Assembly (NCBI GenBank): GCA_965247775.1
Contig: OZ252031.1
Location: forward strand, 1,984,001-2,048,000
Length of the DNA: 64,000 nucleotides
Reading direction: 5' to 3'
Origin: G965247775 sp965247775
Lineage (GTDB): Bacteria > Chloroflexota > Dehalococcoidia > Bin125
The notes under the pieces are model-generated. The model ran no database searches and had not been told where the DNA came from. It saw only the letters and a program-made list of their open reading frames with translations. The position numbers and the translations under genes are program-made. Within the stretch, counting starts at the first letter, position 1. Each line of letters starts with the position of its first letter. This document shows, one piece after another, positions 1-8,311 of the stretch.

Positions 1-371
1 CCGGCCTGCTGTAAGGCTTGCAGGCCGCGCCCGTCGACACGGGGGTCGGCGTCGCCGGCGGCCACGACGACCTCCGCGATCCCGGCAGCGCGAATGGCGT
101 CGGTGCAGGGCGGCGTCCGGCCCTGGAGCGGGCAGGGTTCCAGAGTGACGTAGAGCGTCGCGCCACGAGCGTCCGCGCCGGCGGCGCGGATCGCGGCGGC
201 TTCGGCGTGGGCGCCCCCAGGGGGCGCGGTCGCGCCCTCGCCCACAACGCGGCCGTCCCTCACGAGCACCGCCCCCACGGCCGGGTTGGGGCTCGTCTGG
301 CCCAGGACGCCGTCCGCGAGTGCCAGCGCGCGCCGCATGGGGTCGGAGAGAGCGTCACGGGCGCCTACCAC
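1..371 (-). CDS. ribD: RibD deaminase domain (partial, 3' end outside window)
   Basis: Riboflavin biosynthesis protein, N-terminal diaminohydroxyphosphoribosylaminopyrimidine deaminase domain; in the family a C-terminal reductase domain usually follows, but it would lie beyond the left edge. The visible 123 residues carry TSPNPAVGAV, the zinc ligand and catalytic HAE (about residues 55-57) and the two zinc cysteines in EPC and GRTPPC (about 80 and 89). The GTG start at 371 overlaps the dcd stop (GTGGTAG), so the two genes are translationally coupled. Clear as a cytidine-deaminase-fold RibD domain; whether the reductase half is present cannot be seen. Confidence 0.9.
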   Translation of the reverse strand, partial: MVGARDALSDPMRRALALADGVLGQTSPNPAVGAVLVRDGRVVGEGATAPPGGAHAEAAAIRAAGADARGATLYVTLEPCPLQGRTPPCTDAIRAAGIAEVVVAAGDADPRVDGRGLQALQQA

Positions 372-943
372 TCGTCCGCCTCTTCCCAGATGCGGCTGGT
401 CAGCACGGCGTCGTCGCCGCCGTACTTGTCGTGCGCGCCGCTGCCGTAGGGGCGCTCGACGGGCGAGGTCATGGGCTGGAAGGTAAAGGCGCAGATGCGC
501 ATGCCCGGATAGAGCGCCACGGGCATCAGGCCGAGGTTGCCCAGCTCCATCGTCGCGGGGCCGTCCCAGCCGGGGTGAAAGAGACTGGCGGTGCTGTGCA
601 CGATCAGCCCCAGGCGGCCCAGGCTGCTGCGCCCCTCCAGCCGGCCCACCAGGTCTGAGGCCAGGGCCAGGCGCTCCAGGGTGGTGGCCAGGACCAATTC
701 CTGCGGATGCACGATGAAGCGCTCGCCGGGTTCCAGCTCCAGGCGCCGGGTCGCGCCCTGCGCCGTGGCCGGATCGCGCGGGTCGATGTAAGGCTGCTTG
801 CTGCGCTCGAAAACGATGAAGGCGCGGCCCAGCCGCAGGTCGATGGAGTCCGGTCCGATCCGCGCCTCCACCCCCTCGTCCGGATCAAGGCGGATGCGGC
901 CCGCGCGCAGGGCGGCGCGGATATCCCGGTCAGAGAGCAACAC
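365..943 (-). CDS. dcd: dCTP deaminase
   Basis: Converts dCTP to dUTP for dTTP synthesis, in the dUTPase-fold superfamily. The 192-residue product matches the usual length near 190. It shows GRSSLGRLGL (about 104-113), HSTA, PGW and the catalytic-glutamate strand MELGN, then SPVERPYG and KY near the C terminus. The HSTA and PxERPYG wording is closer to the bifunctional dCTP deaminase/dUTPase type of Mycobacterium than to E. coli Dcd, so it may yield dUMP directly; this is inference. A longer frame extends upstream to 1036, but the GTG at 943 gives the standard family N terminus VLLSDRDI. It overlaps ribD by 7 bases. Confidence 0.92.
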   Translation of the reverse strand: MLLSDRDIRAALRAGRIRLDPDEGVEARIGPDSIDLRLGRAFIVFERSKQPYIDPRDPATAQGATRRLELEPGERFIVHPQELVLATTLERLALASDLVGRLEGRSSLGRLGLIVHSTASLFHPGWDGPATMELGNLGLMPVALYPGMRICAFTFQPMTSPVERPYGSGAHDKYGGDDAVLTSRIWEEADEW

Positions 944-1060
944 GCCCGTGTCCCCCGTCGACGTCGTGGCCGGGCACCCCCGCGCCCGTGTCGTTACGTC
1001 ACTATTCTCGCACGAGGCGGGAGAGCCTGTCGCCAAGCGGAGGGCGAGCGGGGCCCGAGA

Positions 1061-2677
1061 TCAGGCGGCGCGACGGCGCAGCCAGAGGGTCAGCGCGAGG
1101 CCGAACAGAGCCGCGATCCCCAGCCCGATCTCCAGCGGCAGCACGACCCCCGAGCCGGAATCCCGCGCCACGGCCAGCGCCGCCTCCGAGGTCCCGTCCG
1201 GGGGCGCGGGCGTGGCGGCGAGACCGGCCTGGCTGCCGCTCTGCACCGGCTCGCTGCGACTACCGGCGCGTTCGGCCGGCTCGTCGCGATCGGCCGCAGC
1301 GGCGGCTGCGACGTCGCTCCCGGGCGCCGTCAACGGTGCCCCTGCGGTCTCGGCACTCTGCTCGGCGGGCTGGGCCTGCTCCGCGGCCTGGGCCTGTTCC
1401 AGGGCCTGGGCCTCTGGCGCGGCCGGCGGCTCCGCGGCCTGGGCGCTGCGCGCAGCCTCGGCGGCGTCCCCAGGGGCGGCGTTGCTCTCCGGCGTGGCAG
1501 AGGCGGACGCCTCTTCGGCCGCGGCGTCGGTGGCGGCATTGCTGGTAGCGTCGCCATTGCCCGCGGCTTCGGCGACTGGGGCTTCCGGCGCGGGCTCCGG
1601 CTCCGCCGCGATCGCGTCTTGGGCGGGCTCATCGACAGGCGCGGCATCGTCTGCGACTGCCTCAGGGGCCGCGCTCTCGTCGGCAGCATCGGTCGCGCTC
1701 TGCGCTGCGGCCGCCTTGGGCTCGGCGTCCGCGGGCGCTGCTGCGTCCGCAGGCGGCTCCTCGGCGGCGGCCTCGTCCGCGGCCGTCTCCCCGCCCGAGG
1801 CCTCATCGTCGGCCGGGGTGAATTCGCCCGCGAGACCGCCCTGCGTCCCCTCGAAGCTCGGGATCGCGGGCGTATCGGCGGCGGCCACCGCGACCGACTG
1901 CGGCTCGGGCGCTTCGACCGCGGCCTGATCGGCGGCGACGGCTTGGGCCTGCGCCGGCTCGGGCGCGCTCTGTGCTGGCGCTTGGGCGGCGGGGGCAGGG
2001 CGCGGCTCCGGCTCCGGGGCCGACTCCGGGGCCGGCTCCGAGGCCACGACGGGGGCCTCACGGGCGGCGCTCTCGGCCGCCGCGGGCGCGGGCGCGCGCG
2101 CTGCTTGCGGGGACTGCGGCGCGGGCGCGTCCTGCGCGACGGGCTCCGCAGCGGCCTCTGGCTGACCGCGCTCTTGCCCGCTCTCGAGTGTCGCCACGAC
2201 CGCCGGGGCCCCGGCCTCCTCTCCGTCCGCGGCCACGCGGGTCGCCGCCCGTTCCGACGGGCGGGGCGCGACGCTGGCATCCTCGCTGAGATCCACGACG
2301 ACCACCGCCGCCAGCGCGGCCAAGGCCGCCACCGAGACGATGCCGGCCGCGCGCGCAGCCGCCATGGAGCCACCGCCGCCGGCCAAGCGCACGCGGCGGC
2401 CACGGCGCCACGTCCCTCCAGGCAGCGTCCCCGCGCCGGGGCGCAGCGCTTCCGCATCGGCGGGGCTCAGGGTGTAGTCGCGACGGGGCTCGGGCTGGGG
2501 CAGCGCCGCCAGCAGGCCCTGCATTTCGCGCAGGTCGGCGACGTAGGCGCGCAACTCGGCCGAGGCGTCCAACGCGCGCACGAAAGCGTCCGCTCGCTTG
2601 GGCGTGAGCTGCCCATCGACGTACGCGGAGGCGTCGTCGAAGGGACTGGCCCCGCGCCGGAAGAGGCGGCCGATCAC
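1061..2677 (-). CDS. membrane-anchored anti-sigma factor with long Ala/Pro/Glu-rich exterior
   Basis: Likely the anti-sigma factor for the ECF sigma gene immediately upstream; the GTG start overlaps the sigma stop by 4 bases. Residues 1-60 form a small helical cytoplasmic domain (DASAYVDGQLTPKRADAF) typical of anti-sigma N termini but lacking the HxxxCxxC zinc motif. A transmembrane helix follows at about 110-129. About 380 residues of low-complexity Ala/Glu/Pro/Asp sequence come next, and a second hydrophobic helix at about 512-532 ends in LRRRAA, like a cell-surface anchor. The external part has no recognisable fold and could act as a spacer or stress sensor. Length (538) is far above a minimal anti-sigma factor. 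Confidence 0.75.
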   Translation of the reverse strand: MIGRLFRRGASPFDDASAYVDGQLTPKRADAFVRALDASAELRAYVADLREMQGLLAALPQPEPRRDYTLSPADAEALRPGAGTLPGGTWRRGRRVRLAGGGGSMAAARAAGIVSVAALAALAAVVVVDLSEDASVAPRPSERAATRVAADGEEAGAPAVVATLESGQERGQPEAAAEPVAQDAPAPQSPQAARAPAPAAAESAAREAPVVASEPAPESAPEPEPRPAPAAQAPAQSAPEPAQAQAVAADQAAVEAPEPQSVAVAAADTPAIPSFEGTQGGLAGEFTPADDEASGGETAADEAAAEEPPADAAAPADAEPKAAAAQSATDAADESAAPEAVADDAAPVDEPAQDAIAAEPEPAPEAPVAEAAGNGDATSNAATDAAAEEASASATPESNAAPGDAAEAARSAQAAEPPAAPEAQALEQAQAAEQAQPAEQSAETAGAPLTAPGSDVAAAAAADRDEPAERAGSRSEPVQSGSQAGLAATPAPPDGTSEAALAVARDSGSGVVLPLEIGLGIAALFGLALTLWLRRRAA

Positions 2678-3330
2678 GTGGAACTCCTCGCCGGGGAGGG
2701 GTCCGCCAACCCTTCCTCCTCAGGAGAACGCCGCCGCCCGCTGGGCAGTTCCCCCCGCTCGCTGAGGAAGTCCCGCAGCCGGGCGCGCCCCCGGCTGATG
2801 CGCGACTTGACGGTGCCCACAGAGGTCCCCATCACCCGCGCGACCTCCTCATAGGGGAGGCCCTGCACGTCCGCAAGGAGCACGGCCATGCGCTGCTCCT
2901 GAGGCAGCTGCAGGAGTCCCTGCTGGATCACTCCTGTAGTCTCCGCGCCTTGAGCCTGCGCCTCAGGCGATCGCTCACGCGACGGCGGGGCGGCGCCGTC
3001 GCCCTCGGCCTCGAGTATGCCGTCCAGGGAGTCGCTGGGACGGCGCTTCCACTTGCGCAACTCGTCGCGGCACTGGTTGCCGGCGATGCGCAGGATCCAG
3101 GCCTGAAAGGAGCCGCCGCGATAGCCGCCAATCCCCTTCCAGGCCGAGATGAATGTGTCCTGGGCGGCATCCTCGGCCGCGGCGGGCGAGGAGAGCATGC
3201 GCAGACAAAGGCCAAAGACGGGGCGTTGGTAGCGCTGGACCAGGGCGTTGAAGGCGCTCAGGTCCCCATGCCGCGCGTCGTCGGCGAGATCGTCGTCTGG
3301 CGGTGGCGCCTGGGGGGACGGGGCAGGCAT
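2674..3330 (-). CDS. ECF-family RNA polymerase sigma factor
   Basis: RpoE-type sigma-70 factor of 218 residues. Region 2 lies at about 20-95 (FNALVQRYQ, AEDAAQDTFISAWK, FQAWILRIAGNQCRDELRK). An acidic linker follows, then region 4 at about 140-190 (LPQEQRMAVLLADVQG, YEEVARVMGTSVGTVKSRISRGRARLR), the helix-turn-helix reading the -35 element. The frame stays open upstream to 3459, but the ATG at 3330 removes 43 basic, non-conserved residues. It is co-translated with the downstream anti-sigma factor, the standard arrangement for ECF systems, and is divergent from lepB. Confidence 0.9.
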   Translation of the reverse strand: MPAPSPQAPPPDDDLADDARHGDLSAFNALVQRYQRPVFGLCLRMLSSPAAAEDAAQDTFISAWKGIGGYRGGSFQAWILRIAGNQCRDELRKWKRRPSDSLDGILEAEGDGAAPPSRERSPEAQAQGAETTGVIQQGLLQLPQEQRMAVLLADVQGLPYEEVARVMGTSVGTVKSRISRGRARLRDFLSERGELPSGRRRSPEEEGLADPSPARSST

Positions 3331-3507
3331 GCCGGCGCGTATCGGCTTCCCAGGGCCGGTGCGCCGCCGGGCCGTCCGCCGCTCGCGCACCCCGGCCCGC
3401 CGCACTCGCCGGATTGTATCAGCACCCGGCGTCCCCTCCGCCGACACGATGGCCCGCACCCGGCCCCCGCCCTAGGCTAATCGAGGTTCGGGCGGTTGCG
3501 AACAGTG

Positions 3508-4110
3508 ATGCAGAGACTACGATACGGCGCCACGCGGGACATCATCGAGACGGTGATCCTGACACTGATCGTGTTCCTGGTCGCGCGAGAGGTGGTGCAG
3601 AACTTTCAGGTCGAGGGCTCCAGCATGGATCCCTCCCTGGGTAACAAGGATCTCGTCCTGGTCAACAAGTTCGCCTACCGCGACGTGGACCTGGGCCCCT
3701 TCGGCGATGTCGACTTCGGCGCGCCGAGCCGCGGCGACGTGATCGTCTTCCGCTCCCCGACCGACGAGGACCGCGACTTCGTCAAGCGCGTGATCGGCCT
3801 CCCCGGCGACCGTATTGAGGTCCGCGACGGCCTGGTCCTCGTCAACGGTCTCGCCCTGGACGAGACAGCCTACATCTCCGCTCCGCCAACCTACCTCTAC
3901 CCGAATGCCGGCCTCCCTTCTGTGGTACCGCCGCGGCATTACTTCGTGCTCGGCGACAATCGCAACGCCAGCCTGGACTCGCACAGCTTCGGCCCCATCC
4001 ACGAGCGGCTGCTGGTGGGCGAGGTGATCTTCCGCTGGTTCCCGCTGGGCGACATCGGGGGAGGAGGTGGGCGCGAACTCGTGCCGCTGCCGGCGGGGGC
4101 GTCGCCGTGA
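3508..4110 (+). CDS. lepB: signal peptidase I
   Basis: Membrane-anchored Ser/Lys protease that removes Sec and Tat signal peptides. One N-terminal transmembrane helix (IIETVILTLIVFLVA) precedes the catalytic Ser of GSSMDP (about residue 39), the catalytic Lys of FVKRVIGLPGD (about 93) and the conserved VLGDNRNASLDSHSFGPI box. With about 200 residues and one membrane segment it resembles the Gram-positive and Chloroflexota form. ATG 3508 is preferred over TTG 3496 or GTG 3505, which only add a few residues. Its stop overlaps the pyrE GTG by 4 bases. Confidence 0.95.
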   Translation: MQRLRYGATRDIIETVILTLIVFLVAREVVQNFQVEGSSMDPSLGNKDLVLVNKFAYRDVDLGPFGDVDFGAPSRGDVIVFRSPTDEDRDFVKRVIGLPGDRIEVRDGLVLVNGLALDETAYISAPPTYLYPNAGLPSVVPPRHYFVLGDNRNASLDSHSFGPIHERLLVGEVIFRWFPLGDIGGGGGRELVPLPAGASP

Positions 4111-4697
4111 GCGACGGGGAAGCGCTAACGCTGCTGCGTCGGATAGGGGCCGTGCTGGAGGGCCACTTCCGCTACACATCCGGCCGCCACGGCGCCTCCT
4201 ACGTGGAGAAGTTCCGCCTGCTGGAGGATCCCGCCGCCACCGCCGCCCTCTGCGCGCGCCTCCTGCACGGCGTCCGCCGCCACCACCCGGCGCTGGTCGT
4301 GGGCCCCACCACCGGCGGGATCATCGTGGCCTATGAGATGGCCCGGCAGCTGGCGACGCCCGCCTATTTCGCCGAGCGGGCCGCGGACGCAGCGCACGCG
4401 GCGGACGGGAGCGACCCCGACCAACGCGAGCTGCTGCGGGGCTTCCACGTCGACGCCGGCCAGCGGGTGCTCATCGTCGACGACGTGCTGACCACCGGTG
4501 GCTCCCTGCGCCAGACCCTCGCCGCGGTCGAGCGGGTCGGCGGCCTGCCCGTCGCCGTGGCGGTGCTGGTCGATCGCAGCGGCGGGCGCACCGACTTCGG
4601 GCTGCCCTTCGCCGCCGCCCTAACGCTCGACATCCCCACGCACCCCCAAGCCGCCTGCCCCCAGTGCGCCGCGGGCGTCGCCCTCACCATCACCTAG
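4107..4697 (+). CDS. pyrE: orotate phosphoribosyltransferase
   Basis: Makes orotidine 5'-monophosphate from orotate and PRPP in pyrimidine synthesis. The 196-residue product contains FRYTSGRHGASYVEK near the N terminus, VVGPTTGG, and the PRPP-binding loop VLIVDDVLTTGGS at 121-133. The C-terminal CPQC and PTH patterns match the short PyrE type of Thermus and Chloroflexota. The GTG start overlaps lepB. The 3' part from codon 116 on is duplicated at 9690-9933; this copy is the intact one. Confidence 0.93.
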   Translation: MSDGEALTLLRRIGAVLEGHFRYTSGRHGASYVEKFRLLEDPAATAALCARLLHGVRRHHPALVVGPTTGGIIVAYEMARQLATPAYFAERAADAAHAADGSDPDQRELLRGFHVDAGQRVLIVDDVLTTGGSLRQTLAAVERVGGLPVAVAVLVDRSGGRTDFGLPFAAALTLDIPTHPQAACPQCAAGVALTIT

Positions 4698-4774
4698 CTC
4701 CGGCGACGCTTGCCGCGGCGGTCTCGGCGTACGCGCTGAGATCAGCCGCGTGGACGAAAAAGCCGGCGGCCACC
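4454..4774 (+). repeat. left copy of 321-bp direct repeat (pyrE 3' end + yip1 3' end)
   Basis: Aligns without gaps to 9690-10010 at a constant offset of 5,236 bases, with about nine mismatches by eye (roughly 97 % identity). It covers pyrE from codon 116 through the stop plus the last 77 bases of a convergent YIP1-like gene. Here pyrE is intact and the yip1 end is the fragment; at the right copy the situation is reversed. The amino-acid ABC transporter lies between the two copies. Confidence 0.92.
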
Positions 4775-4945
4775 ACGAGACGCATGCCGCCCGCGTAGCC
4801 CTCGCGCCGCCAGCGATCCGTGCCCCCCCGTTGCTCGCGACGCCACGCCACGCGCCGAACGCTTCGACGAACGCCAGTCGGACGACGGTGCTGAACACGC
4901 CAAACGTCAGTGCCCGTACGCCGCTCAGGTCCGCCATGAGAGGTC
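4698..4945 (-). pseudogene. 3' remnant of YIP1-like gene and non-coding spacer
   Basis: Bases 4698-4774 read on the minus strand give the C-terminal end of the YIP1-like protein encoded intact at 9926-10624 (GFFVHAADLSAYAET, then a stop). Upstream of that (4775-4945) the frame breaks up: no continuation of the membrane protein is recognisable. A short open frame starting at 4937 has no family features. The block sits between pyrE and the stop of the ABC ATPase gene. Confidence 0.7.
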
Positions 4946-5752
4946 CTACAGAATCTGACTGAGGAACAGCTTGGTGCGCTCCTCGCGCGGATCTTCGAAG
5001 AAGTGCGCGGGGGTGCCCTGCTCGATCAGGGCGCCCTCGTCGAAGAAAACGAGCCGGTCGGCCACCTCACGCGCGAAGCCCATCTCGTGCGTCACGACGA
5101 GCATCGTCATGCCCGAGTCCGCCAGCTCACGCATCACGTCCAGCACTTCCTTGATCATCTCCGGGTCCAGCGCCGACGTCGGCTCGTCGAACAGCATGAT
5201 CTTCGGCTGCATCGCCAGCGCGCGGGCGATCGCGACCCGCTGCTGCTGCCCACCCGACAGCTGCGCGGGAAACTTGTCGGCCTGCTCGGGGATTCCGACC
5301 CGGTCGAGCAGTTCCATCGCCAGCTGGTTGGCTTCATGCTTCGGCAGATGCCGCGCTTTCTGCGGGCCGAGCGTGATGTTGCTCATCACCGACAGGTGGG
5401 GGAAGAGGTTGAACTGCTGGAACACCATCCCCACCTCGGAGCGGATGGTCTGCAGGTTGCGCACGTCCTCGTTGAGTTCGACCCCGTCGATCACGATGCG
5501 TCCGGCGTCGTGCTCCTCCAGCCGATTGAGGCAGCGAATGAAGGTCGATTTACCCGAGCCGGAGGGCCCGAGGATGACGACGATCTCGTGCTCCTTGACT
5601 GCGAGCGAGATGCCGTCGAGTGCCTGGAAGTCGTCGAACCACTTCGAGACGCCCTCGGCGATGATGATGTCCGGCGAGCCCACGAGGCGGGCCTTGCGCT
5701 CGGCCTCGACCACCGGTACGGACGCCGACGATTCGGCCGACTCAGTCGTCAT
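4946..5752 (-). CDS. amino-acid ABC transporter ATP-binding protein (AapP/GlnQ type)
   Basis: ATPase that powers the adjacent polar amino-acid importer. In 268 residues it has Walker A GPSGSGKST at 62-70, the Q-loop FQQFNLFPHL, the ABC signature LSGGQQQRVAIARAL near 165-179, Walker B IMLFDEPTSALDPE and the switch His in VVTHEMGFA. Last gene of a four-gene operon in the order binding protein, two permeases, ATPase (J-Q-M-P), the order of rhizobial aapJQMP. Substrate probably general L-amino acids, by family analogy. Confidence 0.95.
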   Translation of the reverse strand: MTTESAESSASVPVVEAERKARLVGSPDIIIAEGVSKWFDDFQALDGISLAVKEHEIVVILGPSGSGKSTFIRCLNRLEEHDAGRIVIDGVELNEDVRNLQTIRSEVGMVFQQFNLFPHLSVMSNITLGPQKARHLPKHEANQLAMELLDRVGIPEQADKFPAQLSGGQQQRVAIARALAMQPKIMLFDEPTSALDPEMIKEVLDVMRELADSGMTMLVVTHEMGFAREVADRLVFFDEGALIEQGTPAHFFEDPREERTKLFLSQIL

Positions 5753-5774
5753 ACTTCACCCCCCGAATTCGATT

Positions 5775-7016
5775 CTAGCGTTCGCCGACACCCTGGGCGC
5801 GCTCAACGCGCTGCGAGATTCGCGACATCATGAACGCCACGATCCAGAAGATCAGAGCCACGAATACGTAAGCCTCGATCCGGTCATCGATGAAGTCGAT
5901 CTGGGCGATCGCGGAGTCTGCGTTGCCCTTGAACTCGCGCAGGGTGAGGATGACGGTTACCAGTGTGGTGTCTTTCCAGATTGAGATCGCCTGACCCGCC
6001 ATTGGGGGGATCGAGATCCGTAACGCCTGGGGCAGAATGACCAGCTGCACCGTCCGCAGCTGGTTGAGCCCCACCGCCTGGGCTGCCTCGTACTGGCCGC
6101 GTGGGAGCGCTTGCAGCGCGCCGCGGAGGTACTCCGCCATGTAGGCGCCCGTGAAGACGGCGAGCACGACCATCGTACGGACGATCAGGTCGCCGCCGAT
6201 CACGTCGTCCAGGATGAACAGCGCGACGAACAGCCAGCCCAGCAGCGGCGCCCCGCGCACGACTTCGATGTAGGCCGTGCAGGTCCAGGAGATGGCGCGC
6301 ATGGACGACGCGCGTCCGAACGCGAGCGGGATCCCCACCAGCAGCCCGCCGACGATGCCCACGGGGGCCAGCACGACGTTGAGGACGAAGCCGTCCAGTT
6401 GTCGCATGCTGGCGCCGCCTCCGACCATCAGGACGATGAGGACGATGGGCAGGGAGAGCGCGAGCAGTCCGCCGACGCCGCGTAGCTGCAGCCGGCGCCT
6501 GGGTCCCGCTTCGCGGGGGATCCGCACCGCCACGGCGTAGCCCGCGTAGAGCAGTCCGACCGCGGCCAAGAACCAGATCGATGACCAGATCTGCGCGCCG
6601 CCGTGTGCCATGAGGAAGACGGCGAACGCGGTTGCCAGGGCGATGAACAGGTGCTCCTTGCGGCCAAGGCTGGACCAGGTGCCATAGGCCAGCCCGATCA
6701 ACGTGAAGACAACGGCGATCGCGAACCACAAGCGCCATTCCTGGTCGTGCGGGAAGCTGCCGGCGAAGAGCAGCCAGCGGTTCGTCGTGACCACCTGCCA
6801 GTTCGCACCGACGAAGACGAACGAGAGGATGCCGAAGATGAGCACGCCCCCGACGCCGGCAGTGACCAGTGTGATCAGTGTGTCGCCGCGCGACGCGAAC
6901 AGGTTGCGCCGCAGCCACTCGCGCGCGCGGACCGACCGCGGCCGGCGCGCCCGCTGCCGGTGTGGGGGCAGCACGACCCGTCGCTGCGGAGGGGCGGGCA
7001 TTTCCATCATCGGCAC
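5775..7016 (-). CDS. amino-acid ABC transporter permease (AapM type)
   Basis: Integral membrane subunit of the importer, 413 residues with about eight hydrophobic segments. A long N-terminal extension with extra helices precedes the canonical permease domain. That domain contains the EAA loop (LPRGQYEAAQAVGLN, VILPQALRISIPPM) that docks on the ATPase. The ~400-residue length is typical of AapM/BztC rather than the ~220-residue HisM. It starts 6 bases after the stop of the partner permease. Confidence 0.93.
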   Translation of the reverse strand: MPMMEMPAPPQRRVVLPPHRQRARRPRSVRAREWLRRNLFASRGDTLITLVTAGVGGVLIFGILSFVFVGANWQVVTTNRWLLFAGSFPHDQEWRLWFAIAVVFTLIGLAYGTWSSLGRKEHLFIALATAFAVFLMAHGGAQIWSSIWFLAAVGLLYAGYAVAVRIPREAGPRRRLQLRGVGGLLALSLPIVLIVLMVGGGASMRQLDGFVLNVVLAPVGIVGGLLVGIPLAFGRASSMRAISWTCTAYIEVVRGAPLLGWLFVALFILDDVIGGDLIVRTMVVLAVFTGAYMAEYLRGALQALPRGQYEAAQAVGLNQLRTVQLVILPQALRISIPPMAGQAISIWKDTTLVTVILTLREFKGNADSAIAQIDFIDDRIEAYVFVALIFWIVAFMMSRISQRVERAQGVGER

Positions 7017-7022
7017 GCCTCC

Positions 7023-8195
7023 CTACACCTGGTGGGCGGTGGCTCGCGCGTTGAAGAAGTTCATCACCGCGGAGATCAGGAACGAGATCAGCATGTACGT
7101 GACGATAATCACCACGAACATCTCCAGCGCGTGGCCGGCCTTGTTCTGGACGATCGTGGCGACGCGGAAGAGATCGTCGTACAGCACCGCGTACGCGAGG
7201 GAGGAGTTCTTGTTCACGTTGAGGAACTGGTTCGTGACCGATGGGATCATCTGGCGCAAAGCCTGCGGCAGGATGACCAGCGTGAGGCGCTGATAGCCGC
7301 TCAGGCCGATGGCCTTCGCGGCCTCCGTCTGGCCACGCGGCAGCGCCTGAATGCTGCCGCGCACGATCTCCGCGATGAACGCGCCGGTGTAGAACGTGAG
7401 GCCGAGAACCAGCGCGGCGAACTCCGGCTTGACGACCATCCCGTCGGCGTAATGCGTACCTTCGATGAACGGCCGGCCAATGCTGACCGGCGCGCCCAGC
7501 ACGAGAAACGAAAGGAACGCACCGGTTGCGAACAGTCCGAACGCCCAGCGGTTGGCGTTCAACGGCCGGCCGGTCTCTCGTTCCCGCTCCTGCCGGCGGG
7601 CGCGCACGCGCAGCGCGGCGTAGCCCAAGCCGAGCAACACCGCCACCCAGACGCCGACGAACCAGTCGGGCAGGCCCCACAGCCCCGCGCTGGGGACCGC
7701 CCAAGGGATGGCGATCCCGCGCCCCGAGAGGAAGAAGGAGTCGCCGACGGTGATGACGTTCTCGATCCGGGGAGCGCCGACGACCAGGATGGCGTACCAC
7801 AGCACGACTTGGACGAGCAGCGGCGTGTTGCGGAAGATCTCGACGAAGAGCGTCGCCAGGCGGGCGACGAGCCAGTTCGGGGAGAGCCGCGCGACGCCTA
7901 TAACGACGCCGACGACCGTCGCCAGCAGAATCGCGACGAGCACGGCGCGGATCGTCGCCCAGATGCCCACCAGGTACATCGTGAGCCGCGAGTTGTTGAC
8001 CCCATCAACGTCGATCAGCCACTGGCTGCCGACCGCGAAGCCGGCCGGGTCGCTGAGAAACCCGAAGCTCAAATCGCGGAGATCGAGCGCCGCGAACACA
8101 TATGCGAACACCAGCGCCGTCGCGGCGACGTAGGCGCCCTGGGTCAGCAGCCGACGAAAGCCGCGCCGATAGATGAGCGGAACATGGCTATGCAT
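7023..8195 (-). CDS. amino-acid ABC transporter permease (AapQ type)
   Basis: Second membrane subunit, 390 residues, also of the long form. It has an N-terminal helix, a periplasmic stretch, and the EAA loop LPRGQTEAAKAIGLS with VILPQALRQMIPS. It pairs with the AapM-type subunit to form a heterodimeric channel. Separated from the upstream binding-protein gene by a 116-base spacer that holds a strong hairpin. Confidence 0.93.
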   Translation of the reverse strand: MHSHVPLIYRRGFRRLLTQGAYVAATALVFAYVFAALDLRDLSFGFLSDPAGFAVGSQWLIDVDGVNNSRLTMYLVGIWATIRAVLVAILLATVVGVVIGVARLSPNWLVARLATLFVEIFRNTPLLVQVVLWYAILVVGAPRIENVITVGDSFFLSGRGIAIPWAVPSAGLWGLPDWFVGVWVAVLLGLGYAALRVRARRQERERETGRPLNANRWAFGLFATGAFLSFLVLGAPVSIGRPFIEGTHYADGMVVKPEFAALVLGLTFYTGAFIAEIVRGSIQALPRGQTEAAKAIGLSGYQRLTLVILPQALRQMIPSVTNQFLNVNKNSSLAYAVLYDDLFRVATIVQNKAGHALEMFVVIIVTYMLISFLISAVMNFFNARATAHQV

Positions 8196-8252
8196 CTCCG
8201 CCAGGTCCGTCGATCTCGTGTGGGCTGGACCCAGAAGTGCCGCTTATGTGAG

Positions 8253-8290
8253 GCGTGGTGGGCCGCCCCTGACGGGGCGGCCCACCACGC
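8253..8290 (-). terminator. 17-bp hairpin between binding-protein and permease genes
   Basis: A perfect inverted repeat: arms 8253-8269 and 8274-8290 with a 4-base loop. It lies 22 bases after the binding-protein stop and has no T tract. In ABC importer operons such a hairpin acts as a partial terminator or 3' RNA stabiliser, giving more binding protein than permease. That role is inferred from position. Confidence 0.7.
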
Positions 8291-8311
8291 TCGTTGCAGA
8301 CCGCAGCGGAC

